Shown: piece by piece, positions 1-5,369 of the stretch
Layout: each line of letters starts with the position of its first letter
Numbering within the stretch: the stretch's first letter is position 1
Source: Desulfobacterales bacterium
GTDB lineage: Bacteria; Desulfobacterota; Desulfobacteria; Desulfobacterales; Desulfobacteraceae
Assembly (NCBI GenBank): GCA_022361095.1
Contig: JAKSBO010000572.1
Span: forward strand, 1-8,136
Direction of reading: 5' to 3'
Length of the DNA: 8,136 nucleotides
The notes under the pieces: model-generated
Told to the model about the DNA's origin: nothing
The model's input: only the letters and a program-made list of their open reading frames with translations
Database searches by the model: none
Translations under genes and position numbers: made by a program

Positions 1-389
1 AGCCCAAACCGTTTGAACAGCCGGGCGCCCTCATCCAGAAGCATGGGAAAATCAATATGAAATCCCTGGACCACCTCTTTGATCAGTTCTGCGTTTTCAG
101 GGTCCGTACAGATCCCGGCCACCATCACCCGGCCCGGGGCAAACCGAGCGGGTAATTTTTTTATTTCAATCAGCTCCTGTTTGCAGTGGGTGCACCAGGT
201 GGCCCAGAATACCAGGACCATCACATGCCCCTTTTGCCGGTTGGCATAAAACCGGGTATGATCAATGGTTTGAAGCCTGAATCCGGGCAGGGTGTCCCCC
301 GCGGTCAAAGGCGTATTCCCGCCACATCCGGCAGCAAAAAGAGAAAACATAATACCGGCCAGAAGAAAAACCCAACGGCCACGGTTCAT
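1..389 (-). CDS. TlpA-like thiol-disulfide lipoprotein (partial, C-terminus beyond left edge)
   Basis: Translation gives 129 residues before the window ends. An N-terminal hydrophobic segment runs into a lipobox (A19-A20-G21-C22), so the protein is probably a lipid-anchored periplasmic protein. A thioredoxin-fold core follows: VLVFWATWCTHCK places the redox pair at C66 and C69 after the typical FWATWC strand. The later stretch with GICTD (residues 92-96) and DFPMLLDEG (residues 113-121) matches the TlpA/ResA/AhpC-TSA layout. Members of this family reduce or exchange disulfides in exported proteins, often for cytochrome c maturation; the substrate here is unknown. The ATG at 389 is chosen because it gives a normal signal peptide. 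An in-frame ATG at 419 would add ten residues and a charged extension. It is the third gene of a minus-strand operon, 44 bases after the small membrane protein. Family assignment is firm; the specific role is not. Confidence 0.88.
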   Translation of the reverse strand, partial: MNRGRWVFLLAGIMFSLFAAGCGGNTPLTAGDTLPGFRLQTIDHTRFYANRQKGHVMVLVFWATWCTHCKQELIEIKKLPARFAPGRVMVAGICTDPENAELIKEVVQGFHIDFPMLLDEGARLFKRFG

Positions 390-433
390 CGTTCTGTCTT
401 TACACACCCGGTGATCCATGATGGGGATACCGC

Positions 434-736
434 TTATTCCATTTCCCGGTCTTTTGCACAGGGATCTTGTTTTTTAAACTTTTTGCGCAGATGTTTATCA
501 AACGTATTAAGCAGCATTAAAACCGTCACCGTCACCCCTCCCGAAGCCATGGTAAAGGCCAGGAATGACGATATCTGGGATCCCACAGAGCTGGAATTGG
601 GATTATACCCCTGTTTAACGGCAAGCAGTTTTCCCCGGGCAGGGGCATGGCCGGCAGATCCGTCCGGGGCATGCTTATCTCGATTCAGCGGGCCTGGATC
701 AAATTTTTCCCGGCCGAGCCGGTCACAACGTGTCAC
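434..736 (-). CDS. Small single-span membrane protein of unknown function
   Basis: The predicted product has 100 residues from a GTG start. That start is preferred because AAGGAAGAG lies just upstream and it begins 13 bases after the stop of the preceding gene; a TTG 30 bases earlier (766) would overlap that gene. The N-terminal 35 residues are polar and rich in Asp, Arg, Pro and Gly. Next comes a striking YNPNSSSVGS stretch (residues 44-53), then one hydrophobic segment (about 56-78) and a basic tail (KHLRKKFKK). The positive tail after the segment suggests a cytoplasmic C-terminus. I do not recognise the family. Its position between a TPR/four-span lipoprotein and a TlpA-like protein suggests a small accessory subunit of the same envelope system. 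Coding status rests on the ribosome binding site, operon spacing and membrane segment. Confidence 0.65.
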   Translation of the reverse strand: MTRCDRLGREKFDPGPLNRDKHAPDGSAGHAPARGKLLAVKQGYNPNSSSVGSQISSFLAFTMASGGVTVTVLMLLNTFDKHLRKKFKKQDPCAKDREME

Positions 737-742
737 AACTAT

Positions 743-751
743 CTCTTCCTT
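743..751 (-). promoter_or_regulatory. Ribosome binding site of the small membrane protein gene
   Basis: On the minus strand AAGGAAGAG lies six bases before the GTG at 736 and overlaps the last base of the stop codon of the upstream gene. It decides the start in favour of GTG at 736 over the TTG at 766, and implies translation coupled to the upstream gene. Confidence 0.6.
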
Positions 752-2852
752 ACATGTGGATAACAATTAAATAGTGTTCATATACAATGTATACGGCCAG
801 GTACCCTGCACTGATAAATACCGCCAGCCCTGCCGTGAGGCCGGCCAGGCCCCGCACGATAGCGGCACCCGAACCAGGCGTTTTGATTTTGGCCGTCAAT
901 ACGCCCCCGGCAGCCCCGCCCCACACCGCAGCCAGGGAAAAGCCAAAAACCAGTTCAACCATCTGCAGGGTAGAGATAAATTGTTCATGGATCACCCAGG
1001 CCCCCAGGAAATTGACCCCGAAAATAACGGGGAACGCCCAGGCGGCCCGGCGGACGGCCCCGGGATAGACCCCTTTGGGGGGCATCAGCACAATGAACAG
1101 CGGGGCCAGGCAGACCAAGGCAAAGGTTGCCATACCCATGGTGTCCCGCCGGATATTTCGTTTGCTTCGCTGGATTTTGGCCGCAATGGCTTGGGACATG
1201 CCTGTGTGCCGTGCCAGGGCCTTTTCATAGGCTTTTATTGCCGGGTCATAGATCCCTGCATCATAATAGGTATCACCGATATCAAGGCCTGCCGTGGCCG
1301 CTTCTGCGCTGTTCGGGTAATGTTTGCTTAGGCGTTCGAAAGCCGCCACGGCCAGGTTTGTATCAATATCCCGATACGCCATGCCCAGCCAGTGCAAAAT
1401 GGACGGGGCCACCACAGCCGCCGGGTATTGATCCACAATGGCCCTGGCCTGTTCAAGGTATTGGACAACGGCCTCTTTTGTTGAACCGGTGCCGGCCATT
1501 TGTGTGGTTTTGATTTTTTCAAACCGTGCCAGGGGCTCATAGTCAAAATCCGATCTGTGTTGTAAAAATTTAACCCGCTGCCGGGCCAAAGGCGTCAAAC
1601 CGCTGTTCGGCTCTTTTTTGATCAGGCGTTGATACCAGTGAATGGCAGAGGGGTAGTCAAACAGCTTTTCATCATAGAGCCTTGCCGTGGCAAAATAGGC
1701 GTCATCAATCTGGAAATGGCCGGCATCGTGGTTTTGAATAAAGGTTTTATAGGCTTTAATGGCTGTATCATAGGCGCCCTGGTCTGCCAGTTTCCTGCAG
1801 TCGTCACAGGAGATCCGGCCTTCAAGGGGGGGCGCTTTGAGTTCAATTTTTTTATGGGTATCCAGAAAGACGGCATTTGCCTGGTACCGGCCCACATCAA
1901 TACGGACACCGGGCATCTGCTGGGTGCCCATGGGAAGGCCGACATAAGCGATGTTTTCCATGGTTTTGTGCCAGGTTTCCGCACTTTTCACCAGCACAAA
2001 CATCACGGGCCGGCTTGTATGATGCCGGTTGTGGCGGACAAGGGCGTTGTGCAAAGGGGATTGGGGCACAAGCGCTGTCTTTGCATCAACACCGGCCATA
2101 CCCCGGGCCAGAAGCAGCCCCTGGAGGCCTGGTTTGTTAAATTCCGGCAAAGGCCGGCGGTCAAAATCAGGGGCATTGGAAATCCACAAATGCAGTTCCC
2201 CCCAGTCCAGGCACCAAAGATCAGGCTGGGGCCGTTTGCCCCCGCCCCGGAGTTTGGTTTTAGGACCGAAATGATCAAATATCGGCACATAGGGCCGGAC
2301 CAGGTGGAAGGGATCAATGCCCTTTTCCGGAACAGGCCCCGCGTCAATGATAAAATCCGGTACCTCATTCATCACCATGGCCCGGATCATTTCAGGGTCA
2401 CCTTTGGCGCCCATGATAAATGAAAAAGGGGTGTTGGCTTCAGGCCGGGTCTGGAACTGGTAACGCTTTTCCGGGTTGTCTATCCAGTAGGTATATCGTG
2501 TCCCCGGTTTCAGATTGGTGAGTACCACCTGGTGGTGAAAGGATTTGGACAAGGTCTCTTTAACGGCTTTGGCCGTATTGCCGCCGGCAGCCGTGCGATA
2601 AAATACCTCGCCCTGGAAAGCGTCACCCGTGGTCCAGGCAATGGTGGCCTGCCGCCGTTCCACCCGGATTACCTCAATGTCCCGGGCTGTGATCTCGTTT
2701 GCCTGTTTTTTACAGCCTGTTGCTGCAAAGGCTAAAAACAGGGAAAACAGGACGAAGCCCGCCAGGTGAAAAAATTTGTGCCATGAACCGGCACAGGGGC
2801 TGTCATGATAAATCCGGGCGGCAGCGCCGCCGTTTTCAGGGTTGATATTCAC
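750..2852 (-). CDS. Multidomain lipoprotein: FN3-like, degenerate phosphoesterase-like, TPR and four C-terminal membrane segments
   Basis: The product has 700 residues from a GTG start, the first possible start after an in-frame TAG. The N-terminus is long, then a hydrophobic stretch (29-46) ends in the lipobox A-T-G-C with Cys47. Residues about 53-130 resemble the fibronectin-III-like N-terminal domain of purple acid phosphatases (ATIAWTT, LKPGTRYTYWI). Residues about 142-335 follow the order of a calcineurin-like phosphoesterase (FSFIMGAKGD, PDFIIDAG, LWCLDWGELHLWI), but the usual metal-binding GD, GD and GNH motifs are missing, so it is probably not catalytic. A CDDC pair sits at 349-352. 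TPR-like helices cover about 354-413 and 486-550. Four hydrophobic segments (about 574-591, 603-621, 628-652, 666-690) close the protein. A lipid anchor plus C-terminal membrane spans suggests a periplasmic scaffold tethered at both ends, or a non-lipidated N-terminal membrane anchor. First gene of the operon with the small membrane protein and the TlpA-like lipoprotein. Function unknown. Confidence 0.85.
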   Translation of the reverse strand: MNINPENGGAAARIYHDSPCAGSWHKFFHLAGFVLFSLFLAFAATGCKKQANEITARDIEVIRVERRQATIAWTTGDAFQGEVFYRTAAGGNTAKAVKETLSKSFHHQVVLTNLKPGTRYTYWIDNPEKRYQFQTRPEANTPFSFIMGAKGDPEMIRAMVMNEVPDFIIDAGPVPEKGIDPFHLVRPYVPIFDHFGPKTKLRGGGKRPQPDLWCLDWGELHLWISNAPDFDRRPLPEFNKPGLQGLLLARGMAGVDAKTALVPQSPLHNALVRHNRHHTSRPVMFVLVKSAETWHKTMENIAYVGLPMGTQQMPGVRIDVGRYQANAVFLDTHKKIELKAPPLEGRISCDDCRKLADQGAYDTAIKAYKTFIQNHDAGHFQIDDAYFATARLYDEKLFDYPSAIHWYQRLIKKEPNSGLTPLARQRVKFLQHRSDFDYEPLARFEKIKTTQMAGTGSTKEAVVQYLEQARAIVDQYPAAVVAPSILHWLGMAYRDIDTNLAVAAFERLSKHYPNSAEAATAGLDIGDTYYDAGIYDPAIKAYEKALARHTGMSQAIAAKIQRSKRNIRRDTMGMATFALVCLAPLFIVLMPPKGVYPGAVRRAAWAFPVIFGVNFLGAWVIHEQFISTLQMVELVFGFSLAAVWGGAAGGVLTAKIKTPGSGAAIVRGLAGLTAGLAVFISAGYLAVYIVYEHYLIVIHM

Positions 2853-2898
2853 CGGTACTTTAATCTAATCCTTTAATATTTTGTTTAGACACCAGAAT

Positions 2899-2926
2899 TC
2901 TATATCCCAATCAAGTTAGCATTGAA
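2899..2926 (-). promoter_or_regulatory. Weak candidate promoter for the lipoprotein operon
   Basis: On the minus strand TTCAAT (plus positions 2921-2926) and TATAGA (2899-2904) are separated by 16 bases and lie about 47 bases upstream of the GTG at 2852. The -10 is fair and the -35 poor, so this is only the best match seen in the short AT-rich gap. No other control signal is visible there. Confidence 0.25.
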
Positions 2927-3111
2927 TTAGTTCCCGTATAAAAACAGCCTCTTTTGCCGGTTACTTTGTTGGATGGAAAATTTAAGCCTCAAGATATTTA
3001 ATGTATTCAATGTGTTAAAATTTATATCTGCTTTGAACCCGAACAAAATAGACCGTTTTTCTACAGAAACGAATCAGGCGCGGGAGCAGGGCAGGGGGCA
3101 GCGAAATCAGG

Positions 3112-3143
3112 ATACTTCTTGCCATCCATGTGGCAAGAAGGAT
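3112..3143. repeat. Strong hairpin upstream of the omptin gene
   Basis: CTTCTTGCCA at 3115-3124 and TGGCAAGAAG at 3131-3140 form a perfect 10-bp stem with a six-base loop. Allowing one mismatch extends the stem to 3112-3143. Neither side is followed by a T-run, so it is not a normal intrinsic terminator. It lies about 180 bases before the omptin start in otherwise gene-free DNA, so an operator, a transcript-stabilising hairpin, or part of a repeated intergenic element are all possible. Confidence 0.6.
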
Positions 3144-3162
3144 ATTCTTGACTAACGGCCAT

Positions 3163-3261
3163 GGGCCGGCCTGGTTTATCAACACCCAGGCTTTCTTATA
3201 ACAGCCACGGGCTGACCTGACATATCAGCGGCCAGGCACAGCCCACAACAAAATTTGAAAG
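3163..3261. repeat. Intergenic repeat, copy A (longer)
   Basis: Two blocks here recur in the same order and orientation at 5111-5161. Block one, 3163-3183, matches 5111-5131 at 17 of 21 bases. Block two, 3239-3261, matches 5139-5161 at 20 of 23 bases, including 14 identical bases in a row (cagcccacaacaaa). In copy A the blocks are separated by an extra segment of about 48 bases. Block one begins a small hairpin (GCCTGG at 3169-3174 with CCAGGC at 3186-3191). It may be a dispersed intergenic repeat or the remains of a mobile element end; two copies cannot decide. Confidence 0.4.
3184..3200 (+). repeat. Direct repeat, first copy (partner at 3275-3291)
   Basis: The 17-base word acccaggctttcttata differs at one position from the word at 3275-3291, 91 bases downstream. 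The downstream copy supplies the -10 box of the candidate omptin promoter. This copy has the same cttataa end but no good -35 in front, so it could be a decoy or operator-like duplicate, or the trace of a local duplication. Confidence 0.5.
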
Positions 3262-3264
3262 ATC

Positions 3265-3293
3265 TTGGTAACTTACCCAGACTTTCTTATAAA
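3265..3293 (+). promoter_or_regulatory. Candidate sigma70-type promoter of the omptin gene
   Basis: TTGGTA at 3265-3270 (4 of 6 to consensus) and TATAAA at 3288-3293 (5 of 6) are spaced by exactly 17 bases. Transcription would begin near 3300, leaving a short leader before the ATG at 3324. The -10 lies inside the second copy of a 17-base direct repeat (3275-3291). Confidence 0.5.
3275..3291 (+). repeat. Direct repeat, second copy (partner at 3184-3200)
   Basis: The word acccagactttcttata matches the upstream copy at 16 of 17 bases and overlaps the candidate -10 of the omptin promoter. A regulator binding both copies could loop or block the promoter, but this is inference from position only. 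Confidence 0.5.
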
Positions 3294-3323
3294 AAATTTT
3301 TTAAAAACAATAAGATAAAAATT

Positions 3324-4280
3324 ATGAAACAGAGTGTGTTGGGTCTGATCGTTCTATTTTCTTTGCTTCTGCCTTCCGGGGCCCTGGCTATGCATCCGGG
3401 CGTGGGGCCGGGGTCCGCGAAAACATCCGGCGGGATATCTATGAGTTTCCACCTTTCCGTCGAGTATTTGCACGGTGAGTCCAATGAATATGTATACGAT
3501 TCGGCCACGGGGCAAAAAATCAGTCAGTTGGACTGGGATCTGAAAAATATTGTCCTGGTCGGCGGGGTTTTCAATATTTACTTAGCAGATCATATCCAAA
3601 TGAACTTCGGCGCTTGGACCGCTGCCAATGATGGAGACGGTCAAATGATTGACAGGGATTGGAATACCGGAAATACAGCCTGGTCCCATTGGTCGTTAAG
3701 CTCGGCCATGCTGGACAAGGGATATGTTTTTGATATAAATCTTTCTTTTCCTTTTAAATTTAAAAACGGATTTATCCTAAGCCCTATGATCGGTTTCAAA
3801 TTTGATAACTGGAAGTGGTCTGACCGGGGAGGCCAATACATCTATTCAAGCGACGGGGGGTGGCGTGATGTGATCGGCGTATTCGAGGACGAAACAGGCA
3901 TCCGTTATGAACAAAAATACTATGCGCCGTATCTGGGCGTAAATTTGGGGTATACCCAAAAAAAGTTTTTCGTGAACCTCTATCTCAAAGGAAGCCTCTG
4001 GGCCTGGTCTGAGGGCAAAGATCAACATCTGCAAAGAGATTTGGAATTCGAAGATGAAATCGATGGCCAGTCTTATGTTGGGGCCGGCTTTGAGGCCGGT
4101 TATGTCTTTACCGAAAAATTTTACATGATGGCCGGATATGATTATCAGCGATTTTTTGAAACGACGGGAGACTCAAAAATTATTGACCTCACTGATAATA
4201 GTGTGGGGTACAGTTTAAATGGCGCAGGGACAGGCCATCACGCTTGGGCAATAAGCCTTTCTTTGGGATACCGGTTTTAA
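3324..4280 (+). CDS. Omptin-family outer-membrane aspartic protease (peptidase family A26)
   Basis: The product has 318 residues, close to the usual length for omptin precursors. A signal peptide ends at ALA (residue 22). The body shows omptin landmarks in order: EYVYDSATGQKISQLDW (55-71), MIDRDW (108-113), RGGQYIYSSDGGWRDVIG (168-185) and the beta-barrel end SLGYRF with terminal Phe. The four catalytic positions known from E. coli OmpT are present: the Asp pair D110/D112 in MIDRDW, and D233/H235 in KDQH. It should therefore be an active surface protease that cuts between basic residues and usually needs lipopolysaccharide. The ATG at 3324 is chosen for the signal peptide; a TTG at 3255 would put 23 residues in front and overlap the promoter. 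The ribosome binding site is weak (AAGATAAAA). No terminator is evident downstream. Specific substrates cannot be read from the sequence. Confidence 0.93.
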   Translation: MKQSVLGLIVLFSLLLPSGALAMHPGVGPGSAKTSGGISMSFHLSVEYLHGESNEYVYDSATGQKISQLDWDLKNIVLVGGVFNIYLADHIQMNFGAWTAANDGDGQMIDRDWNTGNTAWSHWSLSSAMLDKGYVFDINLSFPFKFKNGFILSPMIGFKFDNWKWSDRGGQYIYSSDGGWRDVIGVFEDETGIRYEQKYYAPYLGVNLGYTQKKFFVNLYLKGSLWAWSEGKDQHLQRDLEFEDEIDGQSYVGAGFEAGYVFTEKFYMMAGYDYQRFFETTGDSKIIDLTDNSVGYSLNGAGTGHHAWAISLSLGYRF

Positions 4281-4501
4281 AAAGAATGTACATTGGCTTT
4301 TGCCTGCACTTCTTTCAGGCCGGAAATATAGAAAAGCTGAAGCGATCCTTAATGGCCTTTCCGGGATTCGATGAAAGACGGCCAGGCAGGACTATCAGAT
4401 CAAATCAACGCAAGAGAGTTTGTTTCAAATTCTGAGGAAGTATAGACAGAATGCTTGCCTTGTTCAGGATTTATCCGGAGGCAGGATTATGTTCTATTAA
4501 A
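4281..4501. other. Gap after the omptin gene with no recognised feature
   Basis: About 220 bases separate the omptin stop from the promoter candidate of the next gene. Only a five-base stem (GCCTG/CAGGC) without a T-run is visible, so no terminator can be named. The open reading frame crossing the omptin stop here has no ribosome binding site and no protein-like features. Confidence 0.4.
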
Positions 4502-4530
4502 TTGACTATACCCTTTATGTTTTATATAGG
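4502..4530 (+). promoter_or_regulatory. Candidate promoter of the four-span membrane protein gene
   Basis: TTGACT at 4502-4507 matches the -35 consensus at five of six positions. TATAGG at 4525-4530 follows after 17 bases; an overlapping TATATA at 4523-4528 would give a 15-base spacer. The gene starts at 4559, leaving a short leader of roughly 20 bases. Confidence 0.4.
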
Positions 4531-4547
4531 TATGATTTACCGAAATA

Positions 4548-4556
4548 GAGAGGAAG
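4548..4556 (+). promoter_or_regulatory. Ribosome binding site deciding the start at 4559
   Basis: GAGAGGAAG lies a few bases before the ATG at 4559. It favours that start over the in-frame ATG at 4451, which has no such signal and would place the candidate promoter inside the gene. Confidence 0.6.
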
Positions 4557-4558
4557 CA

Positions 4559-4978
4559 ATGGATCAGAAAGAAGAGACGGCAGTAAGGAAATCTTTAAAA
4601 AAAGACATCTGGATTATGAGCAGTATTATAGGCACAAGTGTCACTTTTTTTTGGGCCTTACTCAGTTCTCCCATAAAGATTGAGAATTCTTATGCCCTCT
4701 TACTTTCCGCTATCTTTTTTGCCATTGCATTGCCCGTTTGCGTCACTATTTTAAGTATTTGCGTTGCAGTTGATTGGGATTTAGAAAAAAGTCCTTTAAT
4801 ACCGTTATATAACAGTAAATTTTATAATTATGTTTCAATCGTCCCAATTCCATTAACCTGTTTGGGCCTGATTTTTTTACTTTTTCATCTTTCATTTATC
4901 GTGGGGTTAATTTTTCTTATCACGAGCGCCTTAGTCTATTGGGCTTTTAAAAAAGCCAACACAATCGCTAACACGTAG
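4559..4978 (+). CDS. Four-span inner-membrane protein of unknown function
   Basis: The product has 139 residues from the ATG behind GAGAGGAAG. A charged N-terminus (DQKEETAVRKSLKKD) is followed by four hydrophobic segments at about 18-35, 45-71, 90-110 and 112-130, the last two nearly joined. A short polar loop with DWDLEKSPL lies between spans two and three. The C-terminus is basic (FKKANTIANT). The basic start and end suggest both termini face the cytoplasm. No catalytic motif is visible and I do not recognise a family. It lies 278 bases after the omptin gene and appears to have its own promoter, so a shared function is not implied. Base composition is poorer in GC than the left block. The membrane-protein call is solid; the role is unknown. 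Confidence 0.7.
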   Translation: MDQKEETAVRKSLKKDIWIMSSIIGTSVTFFWALLSSPIKIENSYALLLSAIFFAIALPVCVTILSICVAVDWDLEKSPLIPLYNSKFYNYVSIVPIPLTCLGLIFLLFHLSFIVGLIFLITSALVYWAFKKANTIANT

Positions 4979-5022
4979 AGTCAATTTAATATATTATTAT
5001 CCTCCCTTAAAAGAATAGAGAA

Positions 5023-5044
5023 GGGGCACAAGATATTGTGCCCC
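5023..5044. repeat. Perfect 9-bp hairpin downstream of the membrane protein gene
   Basis: GGGGCACAA at 5023-5031 and TTGTGCCCC at 5036-5044 form a perfect stem around a GATA loop, 44 bases after the stop at 4978. No T-run follows on the plus strand, so it is not a standard intrinsic terminator. It may be a 3'-end stabilising hairpin or part of a structured RNA. Confidence 0.6.
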
Positions 5045-5056
5045 GCATCACTCCCC

Positions 5057-5089
5057 GAAAAGCGAGCTTTTATAGATTGCTCCCTTTTC
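5057..5089. repeat. Imperfect hairpin in the 4979-5357 gap
   Basis: GAAAAG at 5057-5062 plus GAGC at 5064-5067 pairs with GCTC at 5079-5082 plus CTTTTC at 5084-5089. This gives a ten-pair stem with one C-C mismatch and an 11-base loop. It is the second of three stem-loops in this gap. Confidence 0.5.
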
Positions 5090-5110
5090 AAAACTACATA
5101 TACCAAACAA

Positions 5111-5161
5111 GGGCCGACTTGGTTATTCAACCAAGCATCAGCCCACAACAAATATTGATAG
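5111..5161. repeat. Intergenic repeat, copy B (shorter)
   Basis: Positions 5111-5131 match 3163-3183 (17 of 21) and 5139-5161 match 3239-3261 (20 of 23), in the same order. In this copy the blocks lie seven bases apart. Positions 5118-5135 form a 7-bp hairpin (CTTGGTT, loop ATTC, AACCAAG), where copy A also has a hairpin. The hairpin character being kept while bases differ suggests a structural element. Confidence 0.4.
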
Positions 5162-5357
5162 TCCGGTTTCCGGCATCGAACCGGGTAAAGTGGATTACCG
5201 GGGAAGATATTTCTTGTTGACGACGGGCGGTTCACCGGTCAGGAATGGAAAGACAGCAGAAAATACCGTGTAGATTTGTCTTGAACTCAACGCGCGAAGC
5301 GGTTAATTTAATTTTTCAGAAGAAGTGACGCCACCCGGAAATCAATATATTGCAAAT

Positions 5358-5361
5358 GGAG
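5358..5361 (+). promoter_or_regulatory. Ribosome binding site of the response regulator gene
   Basis: GGAG is eight bases before the ATG at 5370. It supports that start over an in-frame GTG at 5325, which would add 15 residues ahead of the receiver domain's usual beginning. Confidence 0.55.
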
Positions 5362-5369
5362 ATAGCACT

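Larger units (their letters stand above)
4979..5357. other. Gene-free, hairpin-rich intergenic region
   Basis: No convincing gene lies here. Short open frames on both strands overlap each other and lack ribosome binding sites. Within about 115 bases there are three separate stem-loops (5023-5044, 5057-5089, 5118-5135), followed by the second block of the intergenic repeat. No convincing promoter for the response regulator was found; TTGAAC at 5281-5286 has only poor -10 partners at acceptable spacing. The region could encode a structured leader or a small RNA. Confidence 0.45.

Noticed and set aside
1629..2423. A 264-codon plus-strand open frame opposite the large lipoprotein gene
   Set aside because: It lies wholly antisense to a gene with a clear signal peptide, TPRs and membrane spans. 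GC-rich DNA commonly leaves the opposite strand open, and its translation has no domain-like features.
3115..3140. Intrinsic terminator call for the strong hairpin
   Set aside because: Neither strand has a T-run after the stem and no gene ends just before it.
2973..3155. A 60-codon plus-strand open frame in the gap before the omptin gene
   Set aside because: It has no ribosome binding site and no recognisable protein feature, and it runs through the 3112-3143 hairpin.
5163..5185. A T-arm-like sequence on the minus strand (CGGTTCGATGCCG), suggesting a tRNA or tRNA fragment
   Set aside because: Only a four-pair stem forms, the loop deviates at a conserved pyrimidine, and no acceptor, D or anticodon arm can be found around it.
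4970..5225. Integron cassette boundary (attC-like site) after the four-span membrane protein gene
   Set aside because: The hairpins are suggestive, but no matching pair of RYYYAAC and GTTRRRY core sites was found flanking them.
4981..5235. Open frames on both strands in the gap before the response regulator
   Set aside because: They overlap each other, lack ribosome binding sites, and cross three hairpins. I see no protein family in either translation.
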